Origin: Bacteroidaceae bacterium
Lineage (GTDB): Bacteria > Bacteroidota > Bacteroidia > Bacteroidales > Bacteroidaceae
NCBI GenBank assembly: GCA_017617635.1
Contig: JAFZVW010000059.1
Span: 1-60,398, forward strand
Reading direction: 5' to 3'
DNA: 60,398 nucleotides
The notes under the pieces: model-generated
What the model was told of the DNA's origin: nothing
Databases searched by the model: none
What the model saw: only the letters and a program-made list of their open reading frames with translations
In this document: one piece after another, positions 1 through 9,121 of the stretch
Numbering within the stretch: position 1 is the first letter of the stretch
Layout of the letters: every line of letters begins with the position of its first letter
Translations under genes and position numbers: made by a program

Positions 1-2
1 AT

Positions 3-716
3 GAACAGGGTGCATTGTTCTTGCTGCAGCTGACGAACAACAAGATTTTGTATCGGAACATCAGCCGCGACCCAAAGCGTCACGGCGAGTTCATCGAGTT
101 CAAAATCAAGCGCTATCTCCAATACCGTCTGCAAGACCTTACTCACGAGGAGGTACAGGACATGCAGCGGAAGGTCGATAGCATAGCAGCGGAACACGCG
201 CTTGACAAGGCTACATCATCTCCTGAAGGGGATAAAGAAGCTTTGTCTGAGGGCGAACAGTTCCGCGCCGGAAAGCGTGCCGACCACGACACGCTGCCGC
301 CTGAAGTACAGGCTCTCTTCGTCGAGAACGCCAACATCATGCGAAAGATACGCGAAGTGCACATGCAGCTGCGCAATCTCTCGACACAAGCTTCTACCTG
401 CCCGGATTCCGACCGCTATCCGTTCCTCAAAGAGTTGATTGAACTGGATAAGCGGTATCATCATAATTGGCAGGAGTACGATAACTATTCCGCTGCTTCT
501 CCTGAAGCAACGAATAGTTCCAAAGCTGAAGTCATCCTTGCCGAGGAAACACGGCAAGAGCAGAAGAATATCCTTCGGCAGGTCAACCTGACCAAAGGAC
601 GGTATAAGAAGAATCCTTCAGCGGAACTGAAGGACAAACTGGCTTCGCTGTACGAACAGCTCACCGCACCATCGGATAAACTGACTGCCGAACTCAAAGA
701 GTTGGGAGTCATCTAA
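3..716 (+). CDS. Partial phage-region coiled-coil protein, function unknown
   Basis: The reading frame is open from base 3, so the gene very likely begins before the window; about 237 residues are visible. I do not recognise the family. The protein is highly charged and rich in Glu, Lys, Gln and Leu, with heptad-like helical stretches in its second half and no signal peptide or membrane segment. It ends 38 nt before a holin-like gene and lies upstream of the lysis and tail genes, so it is read as a prophage structural or accessory protein. Position alone supports that. Confidence 0.6.
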   Translation, partial: EQGALFLLQLTNNKILYRNISRDPKRHGEFIEFKIKRYLQYRLQDLTHEEVQDMQRKVDSIAAEHALDKATSSPEGDKEALSEGEQFRAGKRADHDTLPPEVQALFVENANIMRKIREVHMQLRNLSTQASTCPDSDRYPFLKELIELDKRYHHNWQEYDNYSAASPEATNSSKAEVILAEETRQEQKNILRQVNLTKGRYKKNPSAELKDKLASLYEQLTAPSDKLTAELKELGVI

Positions 717-754
717 ATCTTCGTTCAGTTCAAATAACTTTAGTTTTTTGCAAC

Positions 755-1015
755 ATGAAAACAACAGTCAAAATTCAGTATTTCATTGCCGTGGCTGCTT
801 TCGTCGCAGCCGTCGGATTTGGCATCGCAGGGTTCATCACCCCTCCTCCTGGGGAGGTACATGACTCTGTCTTGTACCTCATAGCTCAGTTCTTATTGCT
901 CACTGCATCTATACTGGGTGTAGGTGCTATGTTCGCATCACAGAAAATGTCTTTGCAGAAGAAACTGCTACAGACTCAAGGAAAGGAGGAGGATGACAAT
1001 GCGAGCAATCAATGA
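755..1015 (+). CDS. Small two-helix membrane protein, candidate holin
   Basis: The 86-residue product has two hydrophobic segments (about residues 8-28 and 40-60), a short Pro/Gly-rich turn between them, and a charged C-terminal tail rich in Lys, Gln, Glu and Asp. This is the layout of class II phage holins, which open the inner membrane at the end of infection. No family signature is recognised; the call rests on size, topology and the next gene, a phage endolysin whose start lies inside the last codons of this one. The overlap suggests translational coupling. It could also be a simple phage membrane protein of other function. Confidence 0.5.
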   Translation: MKTTVKIQYFIAVAAFVAAVGFGIAGFITPPPGEVHDSVLYLIAQFLLLTASILGVGAMFASQKMSLQKKLLQTQGKEEDDNASNQ

Positions 1016-1970
1016 AATCATCGTCCATTGCTCGGCTACACCGGAAGGCAAGGACTTCACGGTAGCGGACATCACTCGCTGGCACAAGGCAAGGAAGTTC
1101 CGGACGATAGGTTATCACTACGTGATCTATCGTGACGGAAGCATCCACGCGGGCCGTCCGCTGGAAGAAACTGGAGCGCATTGTGTGGGACACAACAGGC
1201 ACTCCATCGGCATCTGCTACATCGGTGGCTGTGCCACTGATGGCAAGACACCAAAGGATACGCGCACTCCCGAACAGAGGGAAGCACTTGCGAAACTCCT
1301 TGCAGAACTTCACAGGCGCTTTCCTCATGCCTCATTGCATGGGCATCGGGAGTTTGCAGCGAAAGCTTGCCCTTCATTCAATGTGAAGGAGTACAAGCAT
1401 TTGTTCCTCTCTATGATACTCGCTTGTGCGTGTCTCTTCTTCTCTGCGTGTCGTACCACGCAGTGGACGCTCGAAGAAAAGGTAGATAGTACAAGACTGG
1501 AAACAGCTTCTACATCTACCACTTCTCTCGCTACGGACAAGTTCATTCAGAATCTTGTCCTGAATATCGACAGCATCGTGCTTACGTCGCTGTCTGTGTC
1601 GCAGGTGCCAGAAGGTGACAATGAAGCAAGTGTCATCGATCACACTTCTGACATCAGCGACAGGTTTCCTTGTTCGGGTATTGCCCTCACAAGTTCCTCG
1701 CTACCGCGCAATAGGGCTACGATACCGCTTGGAAGAAACACAAAGGTTGTTGTTCACGGCTTGCGCCTGGAGTCTAACACTGCCGACAGCAGTAGCGTAA
1801 AGACAGAGGTCACAAACGATAACACGCTGCATTCCAGTTATCACTCGAAAGCAAAAGCGAAAGAAAAGAAAGTGCCATCGATACGGTGGCCACTCTCTTT
1901 AATAGCCATAGCCGCCATCGTGATAGCGGCAATAGCTTGGCTTATCCGTAAATGGATGGTGTCTTCATAG
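999..1970 (+). CDS. N-acetylmuramoyl-L-alanine amidase endolysin fused to a spanin-like tail
   Basis: Residues 1-134 are a T7-lysozyme-like Amidase_2 domain that cuts the amide between muramic acid and L-Ala in peptidoglycan. Expected residues are visible: His in IIVHCS, Tyr in GYHYVIYRDG, His in HGHRE, and Lys and Cys in AKACPSF, matching the Zn ligands and catalytic Tyr/Lys of T7 lysozyme. From about residue 135 the frame continues into a lipoprotein-type hydrophobic stretch ending in a lipobox-like FFSAC, a Ser/Thr-rich region of about 145 residues, and a C-terminal membrane helix followed by RKW. The start ATG 999 was chosen because AGGAGG lies 6-9 nt upstream; ATG 993 is the alternative. 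A purine-rich AAGGAG (1386-1391) lies 9 nt before an in-frame TTG (1401), so the tail could also be made separately. Confidence 0.85.
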   Translation: MRAINEIIVHCSATPEGKDFTVADITRWHKARKFRTIGYHYVIYRDGSIHAGRPLEETGAHCVGHNRHSIGICYIGGCATDGKTPKDTRTPEQREALAKLLAELHRRFPHASLHGHREFAAKACPSFNVKEYKHLFLSMILACACLFFSACRTTQWTLEEKVDSTRLETASTSTTSLATDKFIQNLVLNIDSIVLTSLSVSQVPEGDNEASVIDHTSDISDRFPCSGIALTSSSLPRNRATIPLGRNTKVVVHGLRLESNTADSSSVKTEVTNDNTLHSSYHSKAKAKEKKVPSIRWPLSLIAIAAIVIAAIAWLIRKWMVSS

Positions 1971-2055
1971 CGTCCTCCGCTTGTTCTCCTACGGCAACAA
2001 ACAAGGAGCAGTGCCAATAGTAAGTGTTGGCTCGCTTCACGGCGAAGAGGATATG

Positions 2056-2105
2056 GGGCTGTATCACATTCGGTGACACGTCACTGAATAAGATGCAGCC
2101 CTTTT
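2056..2105 (+). terminator. Rho-independent terminator after the endolysin gene
   Basis: GGGCTGTATC (2056-2065) pairs with GATGCAGCCC (2092-2101) over ten positions with one G-U pair. A small GTGAC/GTCAC hairpin lies inside, and TTTT follows at 2102-2105. Placed 85 nt after the amidase stop. Confidence 0.55.
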
Positions 2106-2349
2106 CATATCCTGTCCGCTGTGGCTCACTGGCACACACACTATGGGCACCGATGCTCTCTGCTTCTTGTTTATTCTGCCTCCGTTTCCCTGCACTGCTG
2201 TTGCTATGGACATCATCCTATTCTTTACGGATTCCCTCGATATGCCGTAACACCTTCCCGTGCTATGGATTTCATCTATACGCTGGGGAAGGCATTACCG
2301 CACATCGGGGATAACACGCGCACACGCGATATATAATTGGTACGGGCAA

Positions 2350-2395
2350 GTATGAAAGTGGTGATAGAAAGGGGTTTCTGTCAGCACTTTCATAC
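2350..2395. repeat. 46-nt palindrome
   Basis: GTATGAAAGTG (2350-2360) is the exact reverse complement of CACTTTCATAC (2385-2395). Inside it AGAAA (2366-2370) pairs with TTTCT (2375-2379) around a GGGG loop, with symmetric 5-nt internal loops. It could be a protein-binding site or an RNA hairpin; there is no U-tract for a simple terminator. Confidence 0.6.
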
Positions 2396-2460
2396 ACGCC
2401 CGACAGCATCTTACCGCACAATGGGGCAATGGGTAGGCGCAAAGTGCCGTTACCCCTTTG

Positions 2461-2680
2461 CCCTTTTCGGGGTGATAATGGCGCACAAAGGCGGTCAGCA
2501 AAAGCATAGACCTTGAAGCCTTGTTTTTTAGTGCAACCTTTTGCCGTTTCGGGCGATGTTGCAACCCTTTGCCCTTTCGGGGTGATAATGGCGCACAAAG
2601 GCGGTCAGCAAAGGCATAGACCTTGAAGCCTTGTTTTTTAGTGCAACCTTTTAGCCTTTTCGGGCGATGTTGTAACCTTT
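2461..2680. repeat. 110-nt tandem repeat, two near-identical copies plus a decayed third
   Basis: Copies at 2461-2570 and 2571-2680 share long identical stretches, for example GGTGATAATGGCGCACAAAG at 2471 and 2581. A degenerate third copy runs on to about 2775. The motif TTTTGCCCTTTTCGGG and variants occurs seven times at about 2456, 2539, 2568, 2649, 2678, 2734 and 2759. No open frame explains it. Confidence 0.8.
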
Positions 2681-2872
2681 TGCCCTTTCGGGCGATAGTG
2701 GCACACGCAAAGGCAGACAACAAAAGCGGAGACTTTTGCCCTTTTCTCGTGGTGCGACTTTTTGCGCTTTTCGGGAAGCCTTTTTCTCACGCATAGACTA
2801 CATATTCCGCTCGGAGACGAGGGGCAGAAGGTCGGGGCGATGCAGGGCGGTCGGGGGCTGCTCTCGCGGAAA

Positions 2873-2897
2873 CAAGGGGAAAATCCTTTTCCCCTTG
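2873..2897. repeat. 11-bp perfect hairpin
   Basis: CAAGGGGAAAA (2873-2883) and TTTTCCCCTTG (2887-2897) are perfect inverted repeats around a TCC loop, about 210 nt upstream of the tape-measure gene. It may act as a terminator or regulatory hairpin. Confidence 0.6.
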
Positions 2898-3107
2898 ACC
2901 CCATTGTGATGATTATCAGCCAGTTAGATTTTTGAGTCCTTGAAAATGCCACAAATCTCTTAAAGCCCATCATTTATTTCTGTGTTTCGGGCTTCCAAAA
3001 GCCGCTTTTTCCATCGTTCTACCGCTGTTTTACCGTCTTTTCCTGGCTGCTTCTGAAGCGGTATTTTTGCGGTGATTTCTATTTATTCATCGTAAATCGT
3101 TGCAAAA

Positions 3108-6100
3108 ATGAGTGATATGACATCGAAAGCAACTGTGGAGTTGCTTATCAATGGACAACAGGCGCAACAGACGCTTAACCAACTGCGGCAAAATGCACTG
3201 CAGCTGGAAACGGCTATCGCCAAGGCTGCAGCTACGGGCAACAAAACCGACCTGAAGCGCCTGCGTAAGGAACTCACGGACACCAAAAGGCAAATCCGTG
3301 AGATGGAGTCGGCTACGCAGCAGGTGGAACACGTACTGCGCAACCTCGACAAGGCTACGCCCAGGGAACTAAACAAGACGCTCCAAAACCTGAACCGCCA
3401 ACTCGAATATATCGAGCGTGGCAGTGAGGCTTGGAAAGCGCATACGGAGAAAATCAAACGGGTGAAAGCGGAGTTGAAGGCTGTCAATGACCAACTGAGG
3501 GACAGTGAAGGGATGTGGTCACGCTTTAACCAGACCATGAACAACTGGCAGGCTACCATCGTAGGTGGTGCCGCTGCTGTCACCGGTCTTGTCATGGCTG
3601 GACGCTCTGCCGTGAAAGCGTATGCGGACATGGACGCTGAAATGGCGAATGTGCGCAAGTTCACGGGAATGACAGCGGAACAGGTTGAGCTGCTGAATGA
3701 GGAGTTCAAGAAGATTGACACACGAACAGCCCGTGAGGATTTGAACAAACTGGCAGAAGAAGCAGGTAAGCTGGGAAAGACATCACAGGAGGATGTGCTT
3801 GGCTTTGTCCGTGCTGCCAATCAAATCAACGTGGCTCTGGATGAGCTGGGCGACGGGGCGACGCTGACACTCTCGAAGCTGACAAACATCTTCGGGGACG
3901 AGGATCGCTTGGGAACGGAGAAGGCCTTGCTTGCCGTGGGTTCTGTCATCAATGAGCTTTCGCAGAACTGTACGGCATCGGCTCCTTATCTTGCGAACTT
4001 TGCTCAGCGCATGGCAGGTGTCGGCGCACAGGCTCGTATGACCATCCCTGAAATCATGGGACTGGCTGCCGTGCTGGACTCACAGGGACAGAAGGTGGAG
4101 ATGTCTTCTACTGCGGTGTCAAAGGTGATTATGGACATGTTCAAGCAACAGGACCAAATCATCAAGGCTACTGGACTGAATGCGCAGAAGTTCAAAGAGA
4201 CGGTGACACGCAACACCAACGAGGGATTGCTGATGCTGCTGGAGCAACTGCACTCATTAGGTAACATCGATGTGCTGGCTCCTGTATTCAAGGAGATGGG
4301 TGAGAATGGTGCCCGTGCTGCTCAGGTCATTTCGGCATTGGCGGGCAATCTGGAAATGATTAAATTCCAACAGCAGGAAGCGAACAGGGCTTTTGAAGAG
4401 GCAACTTCGGTGACTGCGGAGTATGATGTGCAGAACAATACGGTGCAGGCTGGATTGGATAAGGCTCGGAAGCGTGTCACGGAACTGGCCGTGGAACTGG
4501 GTGAAAAGCTGCAGCCGGTGATGCGTCATGTGATTTCCTCTACTACACTATTGCTACGTTTCATCTCTATGACGGTGGATTTCCTACTGAAATACAAGGT
4601 GGAAATCATATCGGCGGCTGTAGCGGTGGGTGTCTATAACGTGGCGGTGCATCTGGCAACCATCCGCACAAAGGCAGCGGCAGCGGCTCATGCAATATGG
4701 AACATAGCCATCAAAGCCGGAAATGCGCTATTGCCTATCTATAACGTCCTTGTTCTGGCATCGAGTGTGGCCTATAACAAGGTGGCTGGCAATGCGACTC
4801 GTGCAGCTGCTGCTACTCGCTTGCTGAATGCTGCCGTAAAAGCAAATCCGTTTGGATTGCTGGCAACGGCGCTGATAGCGGCAGTGGCAGGTATCGCGGC
4901 ATGGCAAGCAAAGATGCGCTCTGCCCGTGAGGAACAGGAGAGGCTGAAGCGCGAGGCGATGCAGGCTGCCAACGAAATACGCGAAGTTGAAGGGAAAATA
5001 GGTGAAGAAACGGCTGCCGTGAAGCGTCTGAAGGATGCCATCGATGCAGAAAACATCGGCAGTAATAAGCGCAATGCGCTAATCAATGAGTTTAATAGCC
5101 GCTTCCGTCCTTATCTCTCGCACTTGCTGACAGAGAAATCAACAGCCCAGGAGATTGCTGCAGCATACGCTGAAGTGGTGAAGAATCTTCGAGCAAAGCT
5201 GCTGCTCGAAGCCAAGGAGAAGGACATGAAAACGACTGTCGGTGTCCGCTATGGCTGGGAAGCGCAGAAGCTGGCGGACTATGACAAGGTGGCAAGGGAA
5301 AAAGGAACTGTCATGACCGGGGCATGGTTGAAAGCTGCTGTGGATGAGGAATTCGCCAATGGCAACATGAGCTATAAGTCCCTGCAAAGTGCGGTATTCA
5401 AAAATCATATCGCTCCGCAACGGGCAAGAGAGGGCTATTATGACAGTGTGGAGAATCAGATGGATACCTCTCTGGGTGACCTTTCTGCTGCATATATCCG
5501 ACAGTATATCAGCACAAGGGCACACGAGCAGCGTGTAAACCGCAAATGGGAGCCGTATCAAAGAGATATTGACGGTGCAATAGCGGCTGGTCTGAATGTG
5601 GATGATGGCGGTGGCGGTACTGGTACAGTGCCCACCACAACTACCACAACTACGTCTGGAAGTACGGGCACGGAAGACAAATTCAAAGGAGAAAAAGACT
5701 GGAAAGCCCGTGAGGAAGCATTGAACCGCATCGCATACGCTACAGGTGAGAAGGACTACATCGAATACACCAAGCGGATGATGGAGATTGAAGTGGAGTT
5801 CAACAAAAAGAAACTGGAGCATACTGACCTTACAGAGGATGAAAGGCTTTCCATTCAGGCTGCCTACTACGAGGCTGTACTTAAACAGACGGAGAACAAC
5901 ACAAAGCTGACCATTGAGGAGGAGGAAGCGGCATACAATGACAAGGTGGCCATCGAGAAACAAAGGTACATCGACGGCAAGATATCGTATGCAGTATATC
6001 AGGAGGCTATAGAGCAGTTGGAATTGGACCATCTGCGCAAGATGGCTTCGCTCTATGCTGAAGGCTCCAAAGAGCAGCTGCAGGCACAGAAGCAGTTGCA

Positions 6101-7310
6101 GGACAAACTGGTGCAGAATCAACAACGGCATCAACGTGAAACGGAGGCTGCCGAAAAGAAGCATCAGGACGAGCTGGCGAAGATCAAGGAGAAATACTTC
6201 GGGGACAATCCTGCGGAGCGTCGTGAGAAGTATAATGCCGACCTCGCCCTGCTGACGGAGGTGTATAACAAGGAGATACTGGCAGCGGAGAATAACGCCA
6301 AGGAGAAACTGCGCATCGAGAAGGCTTTCCAAAAAGCGCGTATCGCGCTGATGGAGAAGTACAACATCGAGGGGGCTGACAATAACAAGAGCTGGCTGCA
6401 GCAATGGAACGATGACATGATGGACTTCCTGGAGTCGGACTTTGGACAGGCGGTGAGCGGTACGCTGGAGGTGTTCTCTTCGTCCATGAGCAGCATCTTC
6501 CAACAGCTGACAACGATTGTTCAGGCGGAGTTGGATATTCAGACGGCTGCCATCAACAGGAAGTACGACCGTGAGATTTCTCTTGCAGAAGGGAATAACT
6601 ACAAGATCAAGAAACTGGAAAAGCAAAAGGAGAAAGAGATTGCACAGGCGAAAAACGAGGCGAACAAGAAGATGTTTGCCATGCAGGTGATACAGGCTGT
6701 GGCACAGACGGCTACGAATGCCATCAATGCGTATGGCTCGGCAGCGGCTATCCCTGTGGTGGGTTTCGTCATGGCTCCAATAGCTGCTGCAATGGCAGTG
6801 GCTGCCGGTATGCTTCAGGTGGCTGCCATCAAGAAACAGCAACAGGCTTCGGAGGCTCAGGGATATGCCACTGGTGGTTTTACGCCTGAAGGGGCAGTGA
6901 ATGAGCCGGTGGGTGTTGTTCATGCTGGGGAATGGGTGGCTTCACAGAAACTGGTGAAGAACCCGGCTACTCGTCCCTTGCTGGAGGCTCTGGACTATGC
7001 GCAGCGCACGAACTCAATTGGCTCCCTCTCTGCCTCGGATGTGTCGCAGTCTATAACGGCTCCTTCCATCCTGGCGCAGTCTGCTGTAAGGGCGCAGTCT
7101 GTGCCGCAGCAGGTGGTTGTGCAGAATGTGCCACAGAGTGATAACAGTGAAGCGATTTCCTCGTATGCTGAGACAATGCGGCTGCTTCGCGAGCGACTGG
7201 ATGAGCCGTTCCTGACCGTGAACAGCGTCACGGGAGAGACAGGCATCAAACAGGCGCAGGATGAATATGACAAACTGATTCGTAACAAAACACCTAAATC
7301 ACGCAGGTAA
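3108..7310 (+). CDS. Phage tail tape-measure protein
   Basis: At 1400 residues this is the longest gene here and has the classic tape-measure layout. A long coiled coil covers residues 1-140, then a small hydrophobic Gly/Ala segment (about 150-165). A conserved tape-measure core (about 175-420) follows, resembling the TP901-type domain, with phrases such as GMTAEQVELLNEEFKKI and MTIPEIMGLAAVLDSQG. Hydrophobic helices lie at about 480-620, a Thr/Gly linker near 835-850, a second long coiled coil at 860-1190, and a hydrophobic Ala-rich segment at 1190-1245. Such proteins set tail length and help DNA entry. ATG 3108 begins MSDMTSK; MTSK at 3117 is an alternative. The stop overlaps the next gene's start by one base (TAATG). 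Confidence 0.9.
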   Translation: MSDMTSKATVELLINGQQAQQTLNQLRQNALQLETAIAKAAATGNKTDLKRLRKELTDTKRQIREMESATQQVEHVLRNLDKATPRELNKTLQNLNRQLEYIERGSEAWKAHTEKIKRVKAELKAVNDQLRDSEGMWSRFNQTMNNWQATIVGGAAAVTGLVMAGRSAVKAYADMDAEMANVRKFTGMTAEQVELLNEEFKKIDTRTAREDLNKLAEEAGKLGKTSQEDVLGFVRAANQINVALDELGDGATLTLSKLTNIFGDEDRLGTEKALLAVGSVINELSQNCTASAPYLANFAQRMAGVGAQARMTIPEIMGLAAVLDSQGQKVEMSSTAVSKVIMDMFKQQDQIIKATGLNAQKFKETVTRNTNEGLLMLLEQLHSLGNIDVLAPVFKEMGENGARAAQVISALAGNLEMIKFQQQEANRAFEEATSVTAEYDVQNNTVQAGLDKARKRVTELAVELGEKLQPVMRHVISSTTLLLRFISMTVDFLLKYKVEIISAAVAVGVYNVAVHLATIRTKAAAAAHAIWNIAIKAGNALLPIYNVLVLASSVAYNKVAGNATRAAAATRLLNAAVKANPFGLLATALIAAVAGIAAWQAKMRSAREEQERLKREAMQAANEIREVEGKIGEETAAVKRLKDAIDAENIGSNKRNALINEFNSRFRPYLSHLLTEKSTAQEIAAAYAEVVKNLRAKLLLEAKEKDMKTTVGVRYGWEAQKLADYDKVAREKGTVMTGAWLKAAVDEEFANGNMSYKSLQSAVFKNHIAPQRAREGYYDSVENQMDTSLGDLSAAYIRQYISTRAHEQRVNRKWEPYQRDIDGAIAAGLNVDDGGGGTGTVPTTTTTTTSGSTGTEDKFKGEKDWKAREEALNRIAYATGEKDYIEYTKRMMEIEVEFNKKKLEHTDLTEDERLSIQAAYYEAVLKQTENNTKLTIEEEEAAYNDKVAIEKQRYIDGKISYAVYQEAIEQLELDHLRKMASLYAEGSKEQLQAQKQLQDKLVQNQQRHQRETEAAEKKHQDELAKIKEKYFGDNPAERREKYNADLALLTEVYNKEILAAENNAKEKLRIEKAFQKARIALMEKYNIEGADNNKSWLQQWNDDMMDFLESDFGQAVSGTLEVFSSSMSSIFQQLTTIVQAELDIQTAAINRKYDREISLAEGNNYKIKKLEKQKEKEIAQAKNEANKKMFAMQVIQAVAQTATNAINAYGSAAAIPVVGFVMAPIAAAMAVAAGMLQVAAIKKQQQASEAQGYATGGFTPEGAVNEPVGVVHAGEWVASQKLVKNPATRPLLEALDYAQRTNSIGSLSASDVSQSITAPSILAQSAVRAQSVPQQVVVQNVPQSDNSEAISSYAETMRLLRERLDEPFLTVNSVTGETGIKQAQDEYDKLIRNKTPKSRR

Positions 7311-9121
7311 TGACAATTCTGATTGACAAGAAAGAGGCGGTGCTGAAGAAAGGCTCGTCGTTTGACTTTATCATGGAAAACCGCTTCTTCACGGGAGCGG
7401 ACAGTTATACGCTATCCATCACGTTTCCACTTAGGGGATGTCCGAGGAATATTAACATCTTCGGGCATCTGTACCGAAAGGATAACGACCTGTCACGCCT
7501 GACTATGGAATGTGAGATTCACGACGGACACTTCCACAAGTACGGGAGTGTGTCTATCGTGGAAATCTCAGAGTTAGAGGTGAAGACGCAGTTTCTGGAA
7601 GGACGCTCGGAAAGAAATTACTACTCGTCGTTTGATGACTGGTATATCAATGAGATTCCGATGGGTTCCGTTCATGACTTTGCCCACTGGAACGCTGAAT
7701 ACTACATGCGCTCGTATGACAAACAACGGCAGGACTCTTCGGAGGATGGCTTGGGCGAGTGGGAAGGGTACGTCTGCCTGCCTTGGGTGAACAACACTTC
7801 GGGCAACATGCAGAACAGACTTACGGCAACATCCTCGTCTGGACATTACTATTATACAGACGGCAGCATGGATTATGATGCGTCTGTCGTAGGTATGCCG
7901 TATCTGCTGGTAGTCATCAAGAAGATTTTTAAGCATTTCGGCTACACCTACGACTTCTCGGCCATAGAGAGGACGCAATGGAGGCATATCATTATATGTA
8001 ATGTGCTGCCGATGGTATGGCAAATCCGTGATATGCAGTCGGTGCTACCTCATTGGACGGTGACGGAGTTCCTGGAACAGGTGGAACTGTTCCTGAACGG
8101 GGAGTTCGATGTGGACGAGAAAGGAAAAACGGTGTCATTCTTGTTTAATTCACAGACGGTCAGCAACATGGGTACGGTAGTGCTGGAGAACGTGGTGGAG
8201 GAGCATCAGGTGGAGATTGCTGACGAGGAGCAGAAATCGAATGACAATTACATCGAACAGAAAAACCTGGCATACGCGGAATGTAACCATCAGCTGTGGA
8301 AATACTACTCTTGCGACTGGGCTATTCCTCAATTGCCGAAATACTCTTGGGCCAACTATGCCACAATGAAAACGGCATTGGAATCGTACCTTGACTGTGC
8401 TGGGCCTTATAATCATAACTACTACAAGGCAATGCATATCTGCCGACAGGAGAGCACTTATTTCGTGTTGAAGTGTTACAGAACACAGAAGATAAGTGGA
8501 GTGATTCATCACTATATGCGCTTACAGCCGATAAATCCTTTCGGCAAGAAAATCGTCAACCGCAGCGAAGAGGCACAGGAGGATGAAATCAATATCGTGC
8601 CGGTATGTATCGACCATACTGATATGACACGGGGTGATGTCATCTTCATGGAATGTGGTACGCTGGGCAGCGACGTGGAGGATGCGGAAGATGCCGACGA
8701 GAACCAGACACAGGCGGTGAACACGATTTCTGCCGGGGAGAAGGAGAAGAAAGAGGAGTTCTTCGATAAGATTTACGTCGGTTTCTGGGATGGCAGCCTA
8801 AGCCGTTTGTGGCCGTTGATGCCGCATCCCATCATTGACACCGTGACAGTGAACCAGAACAACGAGCTGAAACATACCCACTTTTCCATGCGACTTACGG
8901 GGAGTGAGAAGCCTGAGACAAGGACGGATAACTACAAGATAGACCAATCCAAAAAGTTCACCTTCAAATTCTTGGTGAAGAACGGGCCTATTCCAAATGT
9001 CCGTAGCATCTTCCTCATTCACGGCAAGAAGTACATGGCAGAAAAGATAACTGCGACGTTCTCTGCCGAAACAGGAATGTCGCAGTTGCTGAAGATGGTG
9101 TGCTACCGCATAAGGGGCTAA
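7310..9121 (+). CDS. Phage tail or baseplate protein
   Basis: The 603-residue protein starts on the last base of the tape-measure stop codon, the usual position of distal-tail or baseplate hub proteins in long-tailed phages. It opens with a beta-rich region (MTILIDKKEAVLKKGSSFDF) and is rich in Tyr, Trp and Asp without signal peptide or membrane helices. A short acidic linker lies near residue 455. I do not recognise a catalytic motif. It is the last phage structural gene before the integrase, and its stop overlaps the opposing integrase stop by 4 nt. Call based mainly on gene order; a tail-fibre adaptor role is also possible. Confidence 0.7.
   Translation: MTILIDKKEAVLKKGSSFDFIMENRFFTGADSYTLSITFPLRGCPRNINIFGHLYRKDNDLSRLTMECEIHDGHFHKYGSVSIVEISELEVKTQFLEGRSERNYYSSFDDWYINEIPMGSVHDFAHWNAEYYMRSYDKQRQDSSEDGLGEWEGYVCLPWVNNTSGNMQNRLTATSSSGHYYYTDGSMDYDASVVGMPYLLVVIKKIFKHFGYTYDFSAIERTQWRHIIICNVLPMVWQIRDMQSVLPHWTVTEFLEQVELFLNGEFDVDEKGKTVSFLFNSQTVSNMGTVVLENVVEEHQVEIADEEQKSNDNYIEQKNLAYAECNHQLWKYYSCDWAIPQLPKYSWANYATMKTALESYLDCAGPYNHNYYKAMHICRQESTYFVLKCYRTQKISGVIHHYMRLQPINPFGKKIVNRSEEAQEDEINIVPVCIDHTDMTRGDVIFMECGTLGSDVEDAEDADENQTQAVNTISAGEKEKKEEFFDKIYVGFWDGSLSRLWPLMPHPIIDTVTVNQNNELKHTHFSMRLTGSEKPETRTDNYKIDQSKKFTFKFLVKNGPIPNVRSIFLIHGKKYMAEKITATFSAETGMSQLLKMVCYRIRG

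Larger units (their letters stand above)
1971..3107. other. Gene-free, repeat-rich stretch inside the prophage
   Basis: I see no convincing gene here on either strand. It contains a terminator after the amidase gene, a 46-nt palindrome, a 110-nt tandem repeat, a recurring TTTTGCCCTTTTCGGG-like motif and an 11-bp hairpin, each listed separately. Short open frames (for example minus strand 2295-2723) are repetitive translations of the tandem repeat. It separates the lysis genes from the tape-measure gene, a place where tail tube and tail chaperone genes would normally lie. Confidence 0.6.

Noticed and set aside
1942-2314. Short open frames on both strands after the amidase gene
   Set aside because: They overlap each other and the terminator, show no recognisable domain, and have no start signals.
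2295-2723. Minus-strand open frames of 108-142 codons with repeating Lys/Arg-rich sequence
   Set aside because: They are two frames through the same 110-nt DNA repeat, lack any family resemblance and have no promoter; more likely chance openness of a repeat.
2461-2775. CRISPR array
   Set aside because: The repeat is 110 nt without unique spacers of constant size, and no cas genes are near.
5139-6923. 594-codon minus-strand open frame
   Set aside because: It is fully antisense to the tape-measure gene, rich in Leu/His/Arg as expected from the shadow of a Lys/Glu/Gln-rich coiled coil.
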